Origin: Desulfobacteraceae bacterium
GTDB lineage: Bacteria; Desulfobacterota; Desulfobacteria; Desulfobacterales; DAOWNP01
Assembly: GCA_030642545.1 (NCBI GenBank)
Contig: DAOWNP010000010.1
Location: 1 to 17,751, forward strand
Direction of reading: 5' to 3'
Length of the DNA: 17,751 nt
Position 1 is the stretch's first letter. Every line of letters begins with the position of its first letter. The notes beneath the pieces are model-generated. The model was not told where the DNA came from. It saw only the letters and a program-made list of their open reading frames with translations, and did no database searches. Position numbers and translations under genes: made by a program. This document shows positions 7,501-14,250 of the stretch, piece by piece.

Positions 7501-7944
7501 TTAAATAACCTCAATAACTCCACCAACTGATTCAATTTTTAATTTAGCTGCTTTACTAATCTTATTAATTTTCAAAGTTAAAGGCTTTGATATCTCACCT
7601 GTTGAAAGTAACTTTATAATATCAAAACTACCTTTAACCAAACCTTCTTTTCTAAGAAGAATCTCATCTACCTCAATTCCACTTTCAAACCTGTTAAGAT
7701 CACTAATATTAATCAAAGCAACTTTCTTTTTGAAAATATTTGTAAAACCTCTTTTAGGTAAACGCCTGTGTATAGGCATTTGACCACCTTCAAAACCAGG
7801 CCTTACTCCACCACCTGATCTGGAGTTTTGACCATTTGAACCCCTGCATGATGTTTTACCATGACCAGATCCTACACCTCTACCTACTCTTTTTCTGGCT
7901 TTAGTTGACCCTTTTGCAGGAGATAATTCACTTAATTTAAGCAT
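7501..7944 (-). CDS. rplO: 50S ribosomal protein L15
   Basis: L15 is a late-assembly large-subunit protein that spans several 23S domains. The 147-residue sequence has the glycine-rich extended N-terminal region, GRGVGSGHGKTSCRG and NSRSGGGVRPGFEGGQMP, then IHRRLPKRGF, and a compact C-terminal domain (LLSTGEISKPLTLKINKISK). The ATG overlaps the rpmD end by 8 bp with GGAGG six bases upstream, and secY begins two bases after the stop, so rpmD-rplO-secY look translationally coupled. Confidence 0.98.
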   Translation of the reverse strand: MLKLSELSPAKGSTKARKRVGRGVGSGHGKTSCRGSNGQNSRSGGGVRPGFEGGQMPIHRRLPKRGFTNIFKKKVALINISDLNRFESGIEVDEILLRKEGLVKGSFDIIKLLSTGEISKPLTLKINKISKAAKLKIESVGGVIEVI

Positions 7945-8125
7945 TAATTTCCTCCACAGATAACAAATGACTTACTTTTTTAATCATTCCACGTATAGCA
8001 GGTGAATCCTTAAATTGATTACTCCTGTTCAACTTAGTCAAACCAAGGCTGGTAACAACTTTTCTATGTTTAGCAGGTCTTCCAATTATACTTCTTACAA
8101 GAGTTACTTTTAAACTTTCTGCCAT
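7937..8125 (-). CDS. rpmD: 50S ribosomal protein L30
   Basis: A 62-residue protein, near the usual length of about 60. The sequence LKVTLVRSIIGRPAKHRKVV with SLGLTKLNRSNQFKDSPAIRGMIKKVSHLL matches the L30 ferredoxin-like fold and its GxxxxxxxxLxxLGL spacing. L30 binds 23S rRNA near 5S rRNA. The ATG has GAGGGG about ten bases upstream. It lies 16 bp after rpsE and overlaps rplO by 8 bp, the conserved rpsE-rpmD-rplO order. Confidence 0.97.
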   Translation of the reverse strand: MAESLKVTLVRSIIGRPAKHRKVVTSLGLTKLNRSNQFKDSPAIRGMIKKVSHLLSVEEINA

Positions 8126-8141
8126 TTGATATAACCCCTCG

Positions 8142-8645
8142 TTATAAATCTTCTATATTAATGCCACGTCTTGCAGCAACCTGCGCCCTGCTCTGCAAAC
8201 TTGCCAAACCCTCAATAGTAGCCTTAACAACATTATGCGGATTATGTGAGCCCATACACTTGGTAAGAATATTTTGAACACCTACAACTTCCAAAACTGC
8301 TCTTACTGCCCCGCCTGCTATAAGTCCTGTACCTTTTGATGCAGGTTTCAAGAGTATCCGGCCTGCTCCAAATCTACCTATAACCTGATATGGCACTGTC
8401 CCATCAACCAATGCGACATCAACCATGGTTTTTCTTGCTTTTTCAACACCTTTTCTTATAGCTTCAGGAACTTCCCCTGCTTTACCTAAGCCATATCCAA
8501 CTTTTCCCTTACCATCTCCTACAACAACAATAGCACTAAAACTAAATCGTCTACCACCTTTAACCACTTTTGCTACACGATTAATGCTAACTACTTTATC
8601 AATAAATTGATTATCAGTTTTATCTTGCTTTCCTTGCTTATACAA
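8142..8645 (-). CDS. rpsE: 30S ribosomal protein S5
   Basis: S5 sits at the mRNA entry side with S3 and S4 and affects decoding fidelity and helicase action. The 167-residue protein has the double-stranded-RNA-binding-like N-terminal domain (VVSINRVAKVVKGGRRFSFS, VVGDGKGKVGYGLGKAGEVP) and the C-terminal domain (KPASKGTGLIAGGAVRAVLE, GSHNPHNVVKATIEGLASL). No ATG exists in frame near the N terminus; the TTG at 8645 is the best start, with a GGGGG run about eight bases upstream as a weak Shine-Dalgarno. It follows rplR by 26 bp. Confidence 0.97.
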   Translation of the reverse strand: MYKQGKQDKTDNQFIDKVVSINRVAKVVKGGRRFSFSAIVVVGDGKGKVGYGLGKAGEVPEAIRKGVEKARKTMVDVALVDGTVPYQVIGRFGAGRILLKPASKGTGLIAGGAVRAVLEVVGVQNILTKCMGSHNPHNVVKATIEGLASLQSRAQVAARRGINIEDL

Positions 8646-8671
8646 GTATCAACCCCCGTAACTGCACAATT

Positions 8672-9040
8672 TTAAAAATTCAGGCCTTCTTTCCTGGCTC
8701 CATCAGATACAGCCTTAATTCTACCATGATACAAAAAACCATTACGATCAAAAACTATCTTTTTTACACCTTTTTCCTGAGCTCTTTGAGCTACAACAGT
8801 TCCGATAAAATAAGCTACATCTTTTTTATCTTTGAATTCTTTTCCTGCTAATAACTCTTTTTCATAACTCGAAGCAGCTACTATAGTTTCCCCAGCTATA
8901 TCATCTATTATTTGAGCTGAAACATGCTTGGAACTTCTAAATACAGAAAGCCTTGGTCTCTCTGTTGTTCCTTTCAATGTTTTCTTTATACTTTTTTTTC
9001 TTTTAAGTCTGCTTAATTTTTTTCTTTTTTGAGCATCCAT
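8672..9040 (-). CDS. rplR: 50S ribosomal protein L18
   Basis: L18 binds 5S rRNA in the central protuberance with L5 and L25. The 122-residue sequence has a strongly basic N-terminal arm (KRKKLSRLKRKKSIKK), then GTTERPRLSVFRSSKHVSAQ, the ASSYEKEL segment and the C-terminal KKIVFDRNGFLYHGRIKAVS followed by DGARKEGLNF, typical of the family. It starts with ATG at 9040, with AAGAAGAG upstream as a modest RBS. A 110 bp AT-rich spacer separates it from rplF, longer than is usual for this pair. Confidence 0.98.
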   Translation of the reverse strand: MDAQKRKKLSRLKRKKSIKKTLKGTTERPRLSVFRSSKHVSAQIIDDIAGETIVAASSYEKELLAGKEFKDKKDVAYFIGTVVAQRAQEKGVKKIVFDRNGFLYHGRIKAVSDGARKEGLNF

Positions 9041-9150
9041 TATTTTCTCTTCTTAAATAAATTATGCACTAACTATAAAGTAATATTTCCAACAGATTTC
9101 CACATAATTAATTACATATAATTTAAAATTCAGATCAAGCTTTATAAATA

Positions 9151-9687
9151 TTACTTTGTTCCTGTTTTTCCAGCCTTTCGCTGAATATGTTCTTCAAGAT
9201 ATTTAATACCTTTACCTTTATAAGGTTCAGGAGGCCTTAACTTTCGTATAGCTGCTGCCACAAGCCCTAACTTTTGCTTGTCTATTCCCATCAATTTAAG
9301 ATTAACCCTGTCTATATCTGCTGATATTCCTTCTGGCAGAGGAAATTCTACAGGATGAGAATAACCTAAATTAAAAACAATAGTTTTCCCTTTAAGCTCT
9401 GCTCTATAGCCAATACCATTAATAACTAAAGACCGCTCAAAACCTTTTTCAGTACCTATGACCATATTATTAATTAAAGCTCTGGTCATTCCCTGAAAAG
9501 CTCTGTTCTTTTTTGTATTTATTACAGGGGATACTATAATCTTTCTATCTACAATTTTTACATCTATAAGAGGATGTATTGTACTGCTCAGTGATCCCTT
9601 AATACCCTTAACTGTTATATTCCCATTTCCAAGAGTTACATCAGTCTTTTCAGAAATCGCTATTGGTTTTTTTCCTATCCGGGACAT
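9151..9687 (-). CDS. rplF: 50S ribosomal protein L6
   Basis: L6 lies near the GTPase-associated centre at the base of the L7/L12 stalk. The 178-residue protein begins SRIGKKPIAI and contains two repeated alpha-beta domains (about 1-80 and 81-175). The second ends with the signature LRPPEPYKGKGIKYLEEHIQ followed by RKAGKTGTK. The ATG follows GAGGAG at good spacing, 18 bp after the rpsH stop. Nothing unusual in the protein. Confidence 0.98.
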   Translation of the reverse strand: MSRIGKKPIAISEKTDVTLGNGNITVKGIKGSLSSTIHPLIDVKIVDRKIIVSPVINTKKNRAFQGMTRALINNMVIGTEKGFERSLVINGIGYRAELKGKTIVFNLGYSHPVEFPLPEGISADIDRVNLKLMGIDKQKLGLVAAAIRKLRPPEPYKGKGIKYLEEHIQRKAGKTGTK

Positions 9688-9705
9688 TGATTGCTCCTCA
9701 TTGTG

Positions 9706-10104
9706 CTACCATACATTACAAAGGACTTCACCACCAACATTATTTTTTCTAGCAGTTTTGTCAGTCATAACACCTTTTGAGGTTGATAATATTGCTATAC
9801 CCAAACCATTTAAAACAGGTGTAATCCCAACTTTTTTCACATATTTGCGCCTGCTGCATTTACTTACACGCTCAATACCATAAATCACATGCCTGTTTTT
9901 TTCAGTATACTTTAAATATATTTTTAACAAGCCCTGTTTACTATCCTGCATTAATTTAAAATCTTTTATATAACCTTCTTTTTTTAATATTTTGGCAATT
10001 TCACTTTTTATTTTAGAAAGCGGTATAACCACTGCATCATGTTTAGCAATACCAGCATTATTAAGCCTGGTCAGCATATCTGCTATTGGATCTATAATAG
10101 CCAT
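9706..10104 (-). CDS. rpsH: 30S ribosomal protein S8
   Basis: S8 binds the 16S central domain and in E. coli represses its own spc operon. The 132-residue sequence opens IDPIADMLTRLNNAG and closes with the family signature STSKGVMTDKTARKNNVGGE followed by VLCNVW. I use the ATG at 10104, with GGAG six bases upstream and the conserved MAIIDPIADM start. An in-frame ATG at 10140 would add 12 residues with no RBS and no family support. The gene lies 60 bp after rpsN; that gap holds short tandem repeats. Confidence 0.97.
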   Translation of the reverse strand: MAIIDPIADMLTRLNNAGIAKHDAVVIPLSKIKSEIAKILKKEGYIKDFKLMQDSKQGLLKIYLKYTEKNRHVIYGIERVSKCSRRKYVKKVGITPVLNGLGIAILSTSKGVMTDKTARKNNVGGEVLCNVW

Positions 10105-10130
10105 TGTTTTCTCCGAATCTAATGGTTCGT

Positions 10131-10172
10131 ATCTTATCACTCTTACTTACTACTTACTACCAACTTACCAAC
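10131..10172. repeat. Micro-tandem repeats in the rpsN-rpsH gap
   Basis: On the minus strand the end of rpsN and the following bases read TTGGTAAG, TTGGTAGTAAG, TAGTAAG, TAAG in succession. The last codons of rpsN (Ser-Trp-stop) seem to be partly duplicated just after the stop. It looks like a small slippage or duplication product, with no evident function. Confidence 0.5.
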
Positions 10173-10350
10173 TTGATTTTACAACTCCAGGCAACATTCC
10201 CTGAGATGCAAGATTTCTAAAACAAATCCTGCAAATTCCAAATTTACGCATAAACCCTCTGGGTCTGCCACACATATTACACCTATTATAATTCCGAACC
10301 TGAAATTTTGCTTCCCGTTTTGCCTTTGCTATAAGAGCACTTTTAGCCAA
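10165..10350 (-). CDS. rpsN: 30S ribosomal protein S14, zinc-binding type Z
   Basis: A 61-residue S14 of the short type Z (rpsZ) form, as opposed to the roughly 100-residue zinc-free form. CNMC at 24-27 and CRIC at 40-43 supply the four zinc ligands. GRPRGFMRKFGICRICFR and LASQGMLPGVVKSSW are the expected core and C terminus. S14 helps assemble the 30S head with S3 and S10. The start is TTG at 10350, with AGGAGAGAGG just upstream and the canonical AKSALIAKAKR beginning. It follows rplE by 62 bp, the usual position in spc operons. Confidence 0.97.
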   Translation of the reverse strand: MAKSALIAKAKREAKFQVRNYNRCNMCGRPRGFMRKFGICRICFRNLASQGMLPGVVKSSW

Positions 10351-10412
10351 CTTCCTCTCTCCTTTTCATAGAATATTATAAGCATAATGAAATAAAGTTT
10401 TTCTTATAAAGA

Positions 10413-10952
10413 CTAATTCCTAAAAGGCATTCCTAACAACTTTAATAATGCTTTACCTTCTTCATCAACTTTAGCCGTTGTAACTATTGTTATATTCATA
10501 CCTTTAATTTTATCAATAGCATCATAGTCAACTTCAGGAAATATTATTTGTTCCTTAATTCCTAAACTGTAATTACCATGACCATCCATTGATTTTCCTG
10601 AAATACCCTTAAAGTCCCTAACTCTTGGAAGTGCTATATTTACAAGTTTATTAAAAAAGTCATTCATCTTTTTCCCGCGCAATGTAACCTTGCAACCTAT
10701 AGGCATTCCTTCTCTTAATTTAAAAGCAGCTATAGATTTTTTTGCTCTTCGGATAATTGGCTTTTGTCCTGTAATAGCTCCCATTTCAGCTGATGCTGAA
10801 TCAAGTATTTTTATATTATGTATTGCTTCTCCAAGACCCATATTAACTACAATTTTATCTAACCTTGGAATTTGCATTATATTTTTATAATTAAAAAGTT
10901 CTTTTAGCTTGGGAATTACTTCAGTTTCATATTTTTTTTTAAAATCAGACAT
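10413..10952 (-). CDS. rplE: 50S ribosomal protein L5
   Basis: L5 binds 5S rRNA and contacts P-site tRNA in the central protuberance. The 179-residue sequence has KYETEVIPKLKELFNYKN, then the signature PRLDKIVVNMGLGEA, TGQKPIIRRAKKSIAAFKLR, and the C-terminal KGMNITIVTTAKVDEEGKAL and LLKLLGMPF. Length is the family norm. The ATG has GGAGG seven bases upstream. It follows rplX by 24 bp. Confidence 0.98.
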   Translation of the reverse strand: MSDFKKKYETEVIPKLKELFNYKNIMQIPRLDKIVVNMGLGEAIHNIKILDSASAEMGAITGQKPIIRRAKKSIAAFKLREGMPIGCKVTLRGKKMNDFFNKLVNIALPRVRDFKGISGKSMDGHGNYSLGIKEQIIFPEVDYDAIDKIKGMNITIVTTAKVDEEGKALLKLLGMPFRN

Positions 10953-10976
10953 CTTAATACCTCCGAGACTATGATT

Positions 10977-11303
10977 TTACGAATCAATAAAATCATTACA
11001 TTTCCTGCACACACGAACTTTTTTGTTATCATCCTGATATTGAAATTTAATCCTAACAGGAGCAAAGCATTTAGAACACATAAGCATAACATTTGACCAA
11101 TGAACAGGCGCTTCTTTATCAACTATTCCACCTGCACTTTTATCTGTAGGTTTCTCATGCTTTTTAACTTTGTTTATATTTTCAATAAGAATCCGGTTTT
11201 TCTTATGGTATATTTTTAAAACTTTACCAATTTTCCCTTTTTCTTTACCTGAAATTACTTTTACTTTATCATCTTTTTTTAATCTACATTTTGCTTTATT
11301 CAT
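10977..11303 (-). CDS. rplX: 50S ribosomal protein L24 with zinc-ribbon-like C terminus
   Basis: L24 is an early-assembly protein near the exit tunnel. The KOW motif lies at the N terminus (KDDKVKVISGKEKGKIGKVL), followed by NKVKKHEKP and GGIVDKEAPVHWSNV. The C-terminal part carries CSKC and CRKC pairs, a possible zinc ribbon also seen in L24 of many bacteria but not in E. coli. The ATG at 11303 (108 residues) gives the conserved N terminus MNKAKCRLKKDD. ATG 11312 and TTG 11324 are also in frame, and no clean Shine-Dalgarno decides between them. The rplN stop lies 25 bp upstream of the chosen start. Confidence 0.94.
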   Translation of the reverse strand: MNKAKCRLKKDDKVKVISGKEKGKIGKVLKIYHKKNRILIENINKVKKHEKPTDKSAGGIVDKEAPVHWSNVMLMCSKCFAPVRIKFQYQDDNKKVRVCRKCNDFIDS

Positions 11304-11328
11304 ATAATGCATTTCCCACAGCAAATGT

Positions 11329-11697
11329 TTATAAAACCTCTGGTGCTAATGAAATTATTTTAACAAATTTCTTAGCTCTAAGCTCTCTTGCCACAGGTCC
11401 TAAAATACGGGTTCCAACCGGTTCCATCTGAGCATTTAAAAGAACTGCCGAATTATCATCAAACCTTATATAAGAGCCATCTGTACGTCTGATCTCTTTT
11501 TTGGTTCGAACAACAACAGCCTTCATCACATCACCCTTTTTTACTTTAGCATTTGGAATGGCTTCTTTAACAGATATTACAATAATATCACCAACACTTG
11601 CATATCTTCTTTTAGAACCACCTAACACTTTGATACAATAAACCTGCTTTGCACCAGAATTATCAGCGACTGTCAATCTTGTCTCTGTCTGAATCAT
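11329..11697 (-). CDS. rplN: 50S ribosomal protein L14
   Basis: L14 lies at the subunit interface and forms bridge B8. The 122-residue sequence, exactly the common length, has RLTVADNSGAKQVYCIKVLG, then RYASVGDIIVISVKEAIPNA, KKGDVMKAVVVRTKKEIRR and the C-terminal PVGTRILGPVARELRAKKF. The ATG has GAGGAA about nine bases upstream. It follows rpsQ by 18 bp. Confidence 0.98.
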   Translation of the reverse strand: MIQTETRLTVADNSGAKQVYCIKVLGGSKRRYASVGDIIVISVKEAIPNAKVKKGDVMKAVVVRTKKEIRRTDGSYIRFDDNSAVLLNAQMEPVGTRILGPVARELRAKKFVKIISLAPEVL

Positions 11698-11715
11698 TTT
11701 TTATTTCCTCACATA

Positions 11716-11985
11716 TCAAACAGCTTTTTCCATTACCTGTAAAACTAACCAGCGTTTAGTTTTACTCAACGGCCTTACTTCTGTAATAAGAACCTTATCA
11801 CCAATCTTACACTCATTTTTATCATCATGAGCTGCAAATTTATTTCTTCTTTTTATATACTTTTTGTACAATTGATGTTTAACAAGTTTTTCAACCTGTA
11901 CAACAACTGTTTTATTCATCTTGTCACTTACTACAATACCAGCTAACTGTCTTTTTAATTTAGTTTTTTCCATAAGAACAAACAT
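11716..11985 (-). CDS. rpsQ: 30S ribosomal protein S17
   Basis: S17 is an OB-fold primary binder of 16S rRNA 5' domain. The signature GIVVSDKMNKTVVVQVEKLV is at about 16-35, followed by HQLYKKYIKRRNKFAAHDD and the C-terminal GDKVLITEVRPLSKTKRW. From ATG 11985 it is 89 residues; from the in-frame ATG at 11973 it is 85, closer to the usual length and to the conserved N terminus. Neither has a clear Shine-Dalgarno. The 11985 ATG lies five bases after the rpmC stop and could be reached by coupled reinitiation, so the start is left open. Confidence 0.96.
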   Translation of the reverse strand: MFVLMEKTKLKRQLAGIVVSDKMNKTVVVQVEKLVKHQLYKKYIKRRNKFAAHDDKNECKIGDKVLITEVRPLSKTKRWLVLQVMEKAV

Positions 11986-11990
11986 TCACA

Positions 11991-12185
11991 TTATTGTGTT
12001 TTATTTTCATTCAAAATTGTTTTTAATTTCGCTATCTCCCGTTTAACAACCTGAAGTTTTTTAGGATTTTCAAGCTGTCCTATTTCATGCTGGAAACGCA
12101 AATTAAAAAGAGTTTCTTTTTTATATAAAATTTTCTTCCCTATTTCATCATGACTTAGCTTCCTGTACTCACTTATTTTATTCAC
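11991..12185 (-). CDS. rpmC: 50S ribosomal protein L29
   Basis: A 64-residue helical-hairpin protein near the tunnel exit, where it helps form the docking site for trigger factor and SRP with L23. Visible family features are EYRKLSHDEIGKKILYKKET and LFNLRFQHEIGQLENPKKLQ followed by VVKREIAKLKTIL. The start codon is GTG at 12185, immediately after the rplP TAA with no gap, and GGGGAA lies a few bases upstream within rplP, so translation is probably coupled. Order rplP-rpmC-rpsQ is standard. Confidence 0.96.
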   Translation of the reverse strand: MNKISEYRKLSHDEIGKKILYKKETLFNLRFQHEIGQLENPKKLQVVKREIAKLKTILNENKTQ

Positions 12186-12599
12186 TTAATATTCCCCTAT
12201 TTCTACAAACTTTGTTTTTAAAGGAAGTTTATGAGATGCGAGCCTGAAAGCTTCTTTTGCCAAATCAAGAGGAACACCTTCCATTTCATATAAGATACGG
12301 CCAGGTCGAATAACTGCACACCAACCCTCTGTAGGTCCTTTACCTTTACCCATTCGTACTTCAGCAGGTTTTTTAGTAAAAGGTTTATCAGGGAAAATCC
12401 GTATCCACAATTTTCCGCCTCTTTTTACACGCCGTGTCATTGCAATACGCGCAGCTTCTATCTGTTTAGATGTAATTACTCCGCACTCTGTAGCCTGCAA
12501 CCCAAACTCCCCAAAGCTCAAATCACAACCACGATGCGCCATCCCTTTCATACGGCCCCTCTGCCGCTTTCTATATTTTACCTTTTTGGGACTTAGCAT
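12186..12599 (-). CDS. rplP: 50S ribosomal protein L16
   Basis: L16 helps form the A-site tRNA binding region next to the peptidyl transferase centre. The 137-residue sequence begins LSPKKVKYRKRQRGRMKGMA and carries FGEFGLQATECGVITSKQIE, the signature RRVKRGGKLWIRIFPDKPFT, KKPAEVRMGKGKGPTEGW with the conserved Arg corresponding to the E. coli hydroxylation site, and IRPGRILYEMEGV. The ATG has AGGAG at eight to nine bases. A 187 bp AT-rich spacer separates it from rpsC, which is unusual because this pair is normally tight. Confidence 0.98.
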   Translation of the reverse strand: MLSPKKVKYRKRQRGRMKGMAHRGCDLSFGEFGLQATECGVITSKQIEAARIAMTRRVKRGGKLWIRIFPDKPFTKKPAEVRMGKGKGPTEGWCAVIRPGRILYEMEGVPLDLAKEAFRLASHKLPLKTKFVEIGEY

Positions 12600-12786
12600 G
12601 CCTTTTTCTCCTAATAACTCAACTTAGAAACAAATCCATAAATTGACAACATTTATTTCATTAAACAAACTAAACTGACCTTCAACAAGCTATTAATTTA
12701 CCCAAATTCCTGCCTCAAACTTGAAAAAATCTTATGTAAAACCTGTTGAACAAAATAAAAGTACAATTTACTTAAGTTCTACCTTC
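12600..12786 (-). other. 187 bp AT-rich spacer between rpsC and rplP
   Basis: I see no ORF with coding character. On the minus strand a weak promoter-like pair (TTGTTG, 17 bp, TTTAAT) lies in the middle, and the small palindrome TGTTCAACA sits nearer rpsC. Neither is convincing in this base composition. Confidence 0.4.
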
Positions 12787-13437
12787 TTATTCAGCCAAAC
12801 CATAACTATCCTTTTTAAGGATTTCACCCTTAAAAATAAACACTTTAATACCTATAATACCATAAGTTGACGGTGCCTCTGAAAAGCCATAATCTATATC
12901 TGCCCTGAGAGTATGCAAAGGAACTCTTCCCTCTCTATACCATTCAGTACGTGCCATCTCGGCTCCTCCTAAACGTCCTGCACAGATAATCTTTATTCCC
13001 TGGGCTCCGAATCTCATTGCAGAAGTAACTGAACGTTTCATAGCCCTTCTAAAGGCAACTCTTCTTAAAAGCTGATTTGCAATGTTTTCTGCTACCAGTT
13101 GAGCATCAACTTCAGGCTTTCGCACTTCCTGGATATCAATAAAAACATCATTTGAAATAATTGCTTTAATTTCTTTTTTCAATTTTTCAATTTCAGAACC
13201 TTTTTTACCAATTAAAATTCCTGGCCTGGCAGCAAAAATTCTAAGTCTTACACGTTTTGAAGAGCGCTCAATTTCTATTTTAGAAATACCTGCCCGATAG
13301 ACTCTTTTTTTTATAAATTTACGTATATTAAAATCTTCTAATATAAACTCTGAATACTTTTTCCCTGCATACCACTTTGATTCCCACGTTTTTACTATAC
13401 CCAATCTCAATCCAATCGGATTTACTTTTTGGCCCAA
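12787..13437 (-). CDS. rpsC: 30S ribosomal protein S3
   Basis: S3 forms part of the mRNA entry tunnel and of the ribosomal helicase with S4 and S5. The 216-residue protein opens GQKVNPIGLRLGIVKTWESK. A type II KH domain occupies about 40-110, with GILIGKKGSEIEKLKKEI at 73-90. The C-terminal domain includes the helicase-associated RRAMK at 130-134, GAQGIKIICAGRLGGAEMAR and VPLHTLRADIDYGFSEA. The start is TTG at 13437 with GGAGGG seven bases upstream; the ATG at 13442 is out of frame. It follows rplV by 24 bp. Confidence 0.97.
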   Translation of the reverse strand: MGQKVNPIGLRLGIVKTWESKWYAGKKYSEFILEDFNIRKFIKKRVYRAGISKIEIERSSKRVRLRIFAARPGILIGKKGSEIEKLKKEIKAIISNDVFIDIQEVRKPEVDAQLVAENIANQLLRRVAFRRAMKRSVTSAMRFGAQGIKIICAGRLGGAEMARTEWYREGRVPLHTLRADIDYGFSEAPSTYGIIGIKVFIFKGEILKKDSYGLAE

Positions 13438-13461
13438 AACATGACCCTCCCCCTCATTAAA

Positions 13462-13797
13462 CTATTTCTCTGCAACAACAACAGTTATATGACTCGTTCT
13501 TTTTAATATCCGAGTACCTCTTCCACGTGCTCTTGCTCTAAACCGCTTAAGAGTTGGCCCCACATCTGCATATATATTTTTCACATACAAATTATCAACA
13601 TCCAATTCATTATTCTGTTCGGCATTAGCAATGGCTGACATTAATACTTTTTTTAATAATCCAGCTGCTTTTTGAGGCATAAATTTTAGCTGGTTTAAAC
13701 CAGCTTCAGCATTTTTACCTTTAACAGCTCCTATTATTTTTCTAACCTTCTGTGGAGAAATGCGCACATACCTTGCTACAGCTTTTACCTCCATCAT
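13462..13797 (-). CDS. rplV: 50S ribosomal protein L22
   Basis: L22 lines the narrow part of the peptide exit tunnel with L4. The 111-residue sequence has VKAVARYVRISPQKVRKIIG, then KKVLMSAIANAEQNNELDVD, and the long beta-hairpin tip and tail, PTLKRFRARARGRGTRILKR followed by TSHITVVVAEK, the region mutated in macrolide resistance. Two adjacent ATGs (13797, 13794) are possible; AAGGAA lies a few bases upstream. It follows rpsS by 25 bp. Confidence 0.98.
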   Translation of the reverse strand: MMEVKAVARYVRISPQKVRKIIGAVKGKNAEAGLNQLKFMPQKAAGLLKKVLMSAIANAEQNNELDVDNLYVKNIYADVGPTLKRFRARARGRGTRILKRTSHITVVVAEK

Positions 13798-13822
13798 AAT
13801 ATTTCCTTATTTTAATAATATA

Positions 13823-14104
13823 TTACTTTTTTACTCGACTTTTTCTGTCACCTGCATGACCATAAAAAGTTCTCGTAGGTGAAAATTCACCTAGTTTATG
13901 CCCAACCATATTTTCCGAAATAAAAACAGGAATAAATTTTCTACCATTATGCACGGCCAAAGTAACCCCAACCATATCTGGAATTATAGTGGAACTCCTT
14001 GACCAGGTCTTTAGCACTTTTGTACTTCTCGTTTGTTGAGCTTCAACTACTTTCTTTACCAACTTAGGCTCTACAAAAGGTCCTTTTTTTAGCGAGCGTG
14101 GCAT
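13823..14104 (-). CDS. rpsS: 30S ribosomal protein S19
   Basis: S19 forms a pair with S13 on the 30S head and contacts the 50S subunit. The 93-residue protein begins PRSLKKGPFVEPKLVKKV and carries WSRSSTIIPDMVGVTLAVHN then GRKFIPVFISENMVGHKLGE and FSPTRTFYGHAGDRKSRVKK, all canonical. The ATG has GAGG seven bases upstream. It is separated from rplB by a 146 bp spacer, where tight packing is more usual. Confidence 0.98.
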   Translation of the reverse strand: MPRSLKKGPFVEPKLVKKVVEAQQTRSTKVLKTWSRSSTIIPDMVGVTLAVHNGRKFIPVFISENMVGHKLGEFSPTRTFYGHAGDRKSRVKK

Positions 14105-14250
14105 AGCATATCCTCTCCTAAATCAACCAATAGCCTTTTTTAAATAATTTTCAACCACACAACAAGTAACCAATCTATTTTCTACCGCTTAGTTAAAAAC
14201 ATTATTTAAAATTACTATATAAAATTTTTCACAAACTTCTTAATTTTCTA
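14105..14250 (-). other. 146 bp AT-rich spacer between rplB and rpsS with an 11 bp inverted repeat
   Basis: TTTTAAATAAT at 14138-14148 has a perfect reverse complement at 14201-14211, with 52 bases between. The enclosed bases include the only GC-rich patch (a GCGG). All eleven pairs are A-T, so chance is a fair explanation. No coding potential or clear promoter is seen. Confidence 0.4.

Noticed and set aside
9041..9150. Promoter in the rplF-rplR spacer (TTGGAA with TGCATAAT)
   Set aside because: Spacing of about 20 bp is too long and the DNA is very AT-rich, so the match is not supported.
10916..11122. Minus-strand ORF overlapping rplX and the rplE start
   Set aside because: It is the alternative frame of rplX; the rplX frame has KOW and zinc-ribbon motifs.
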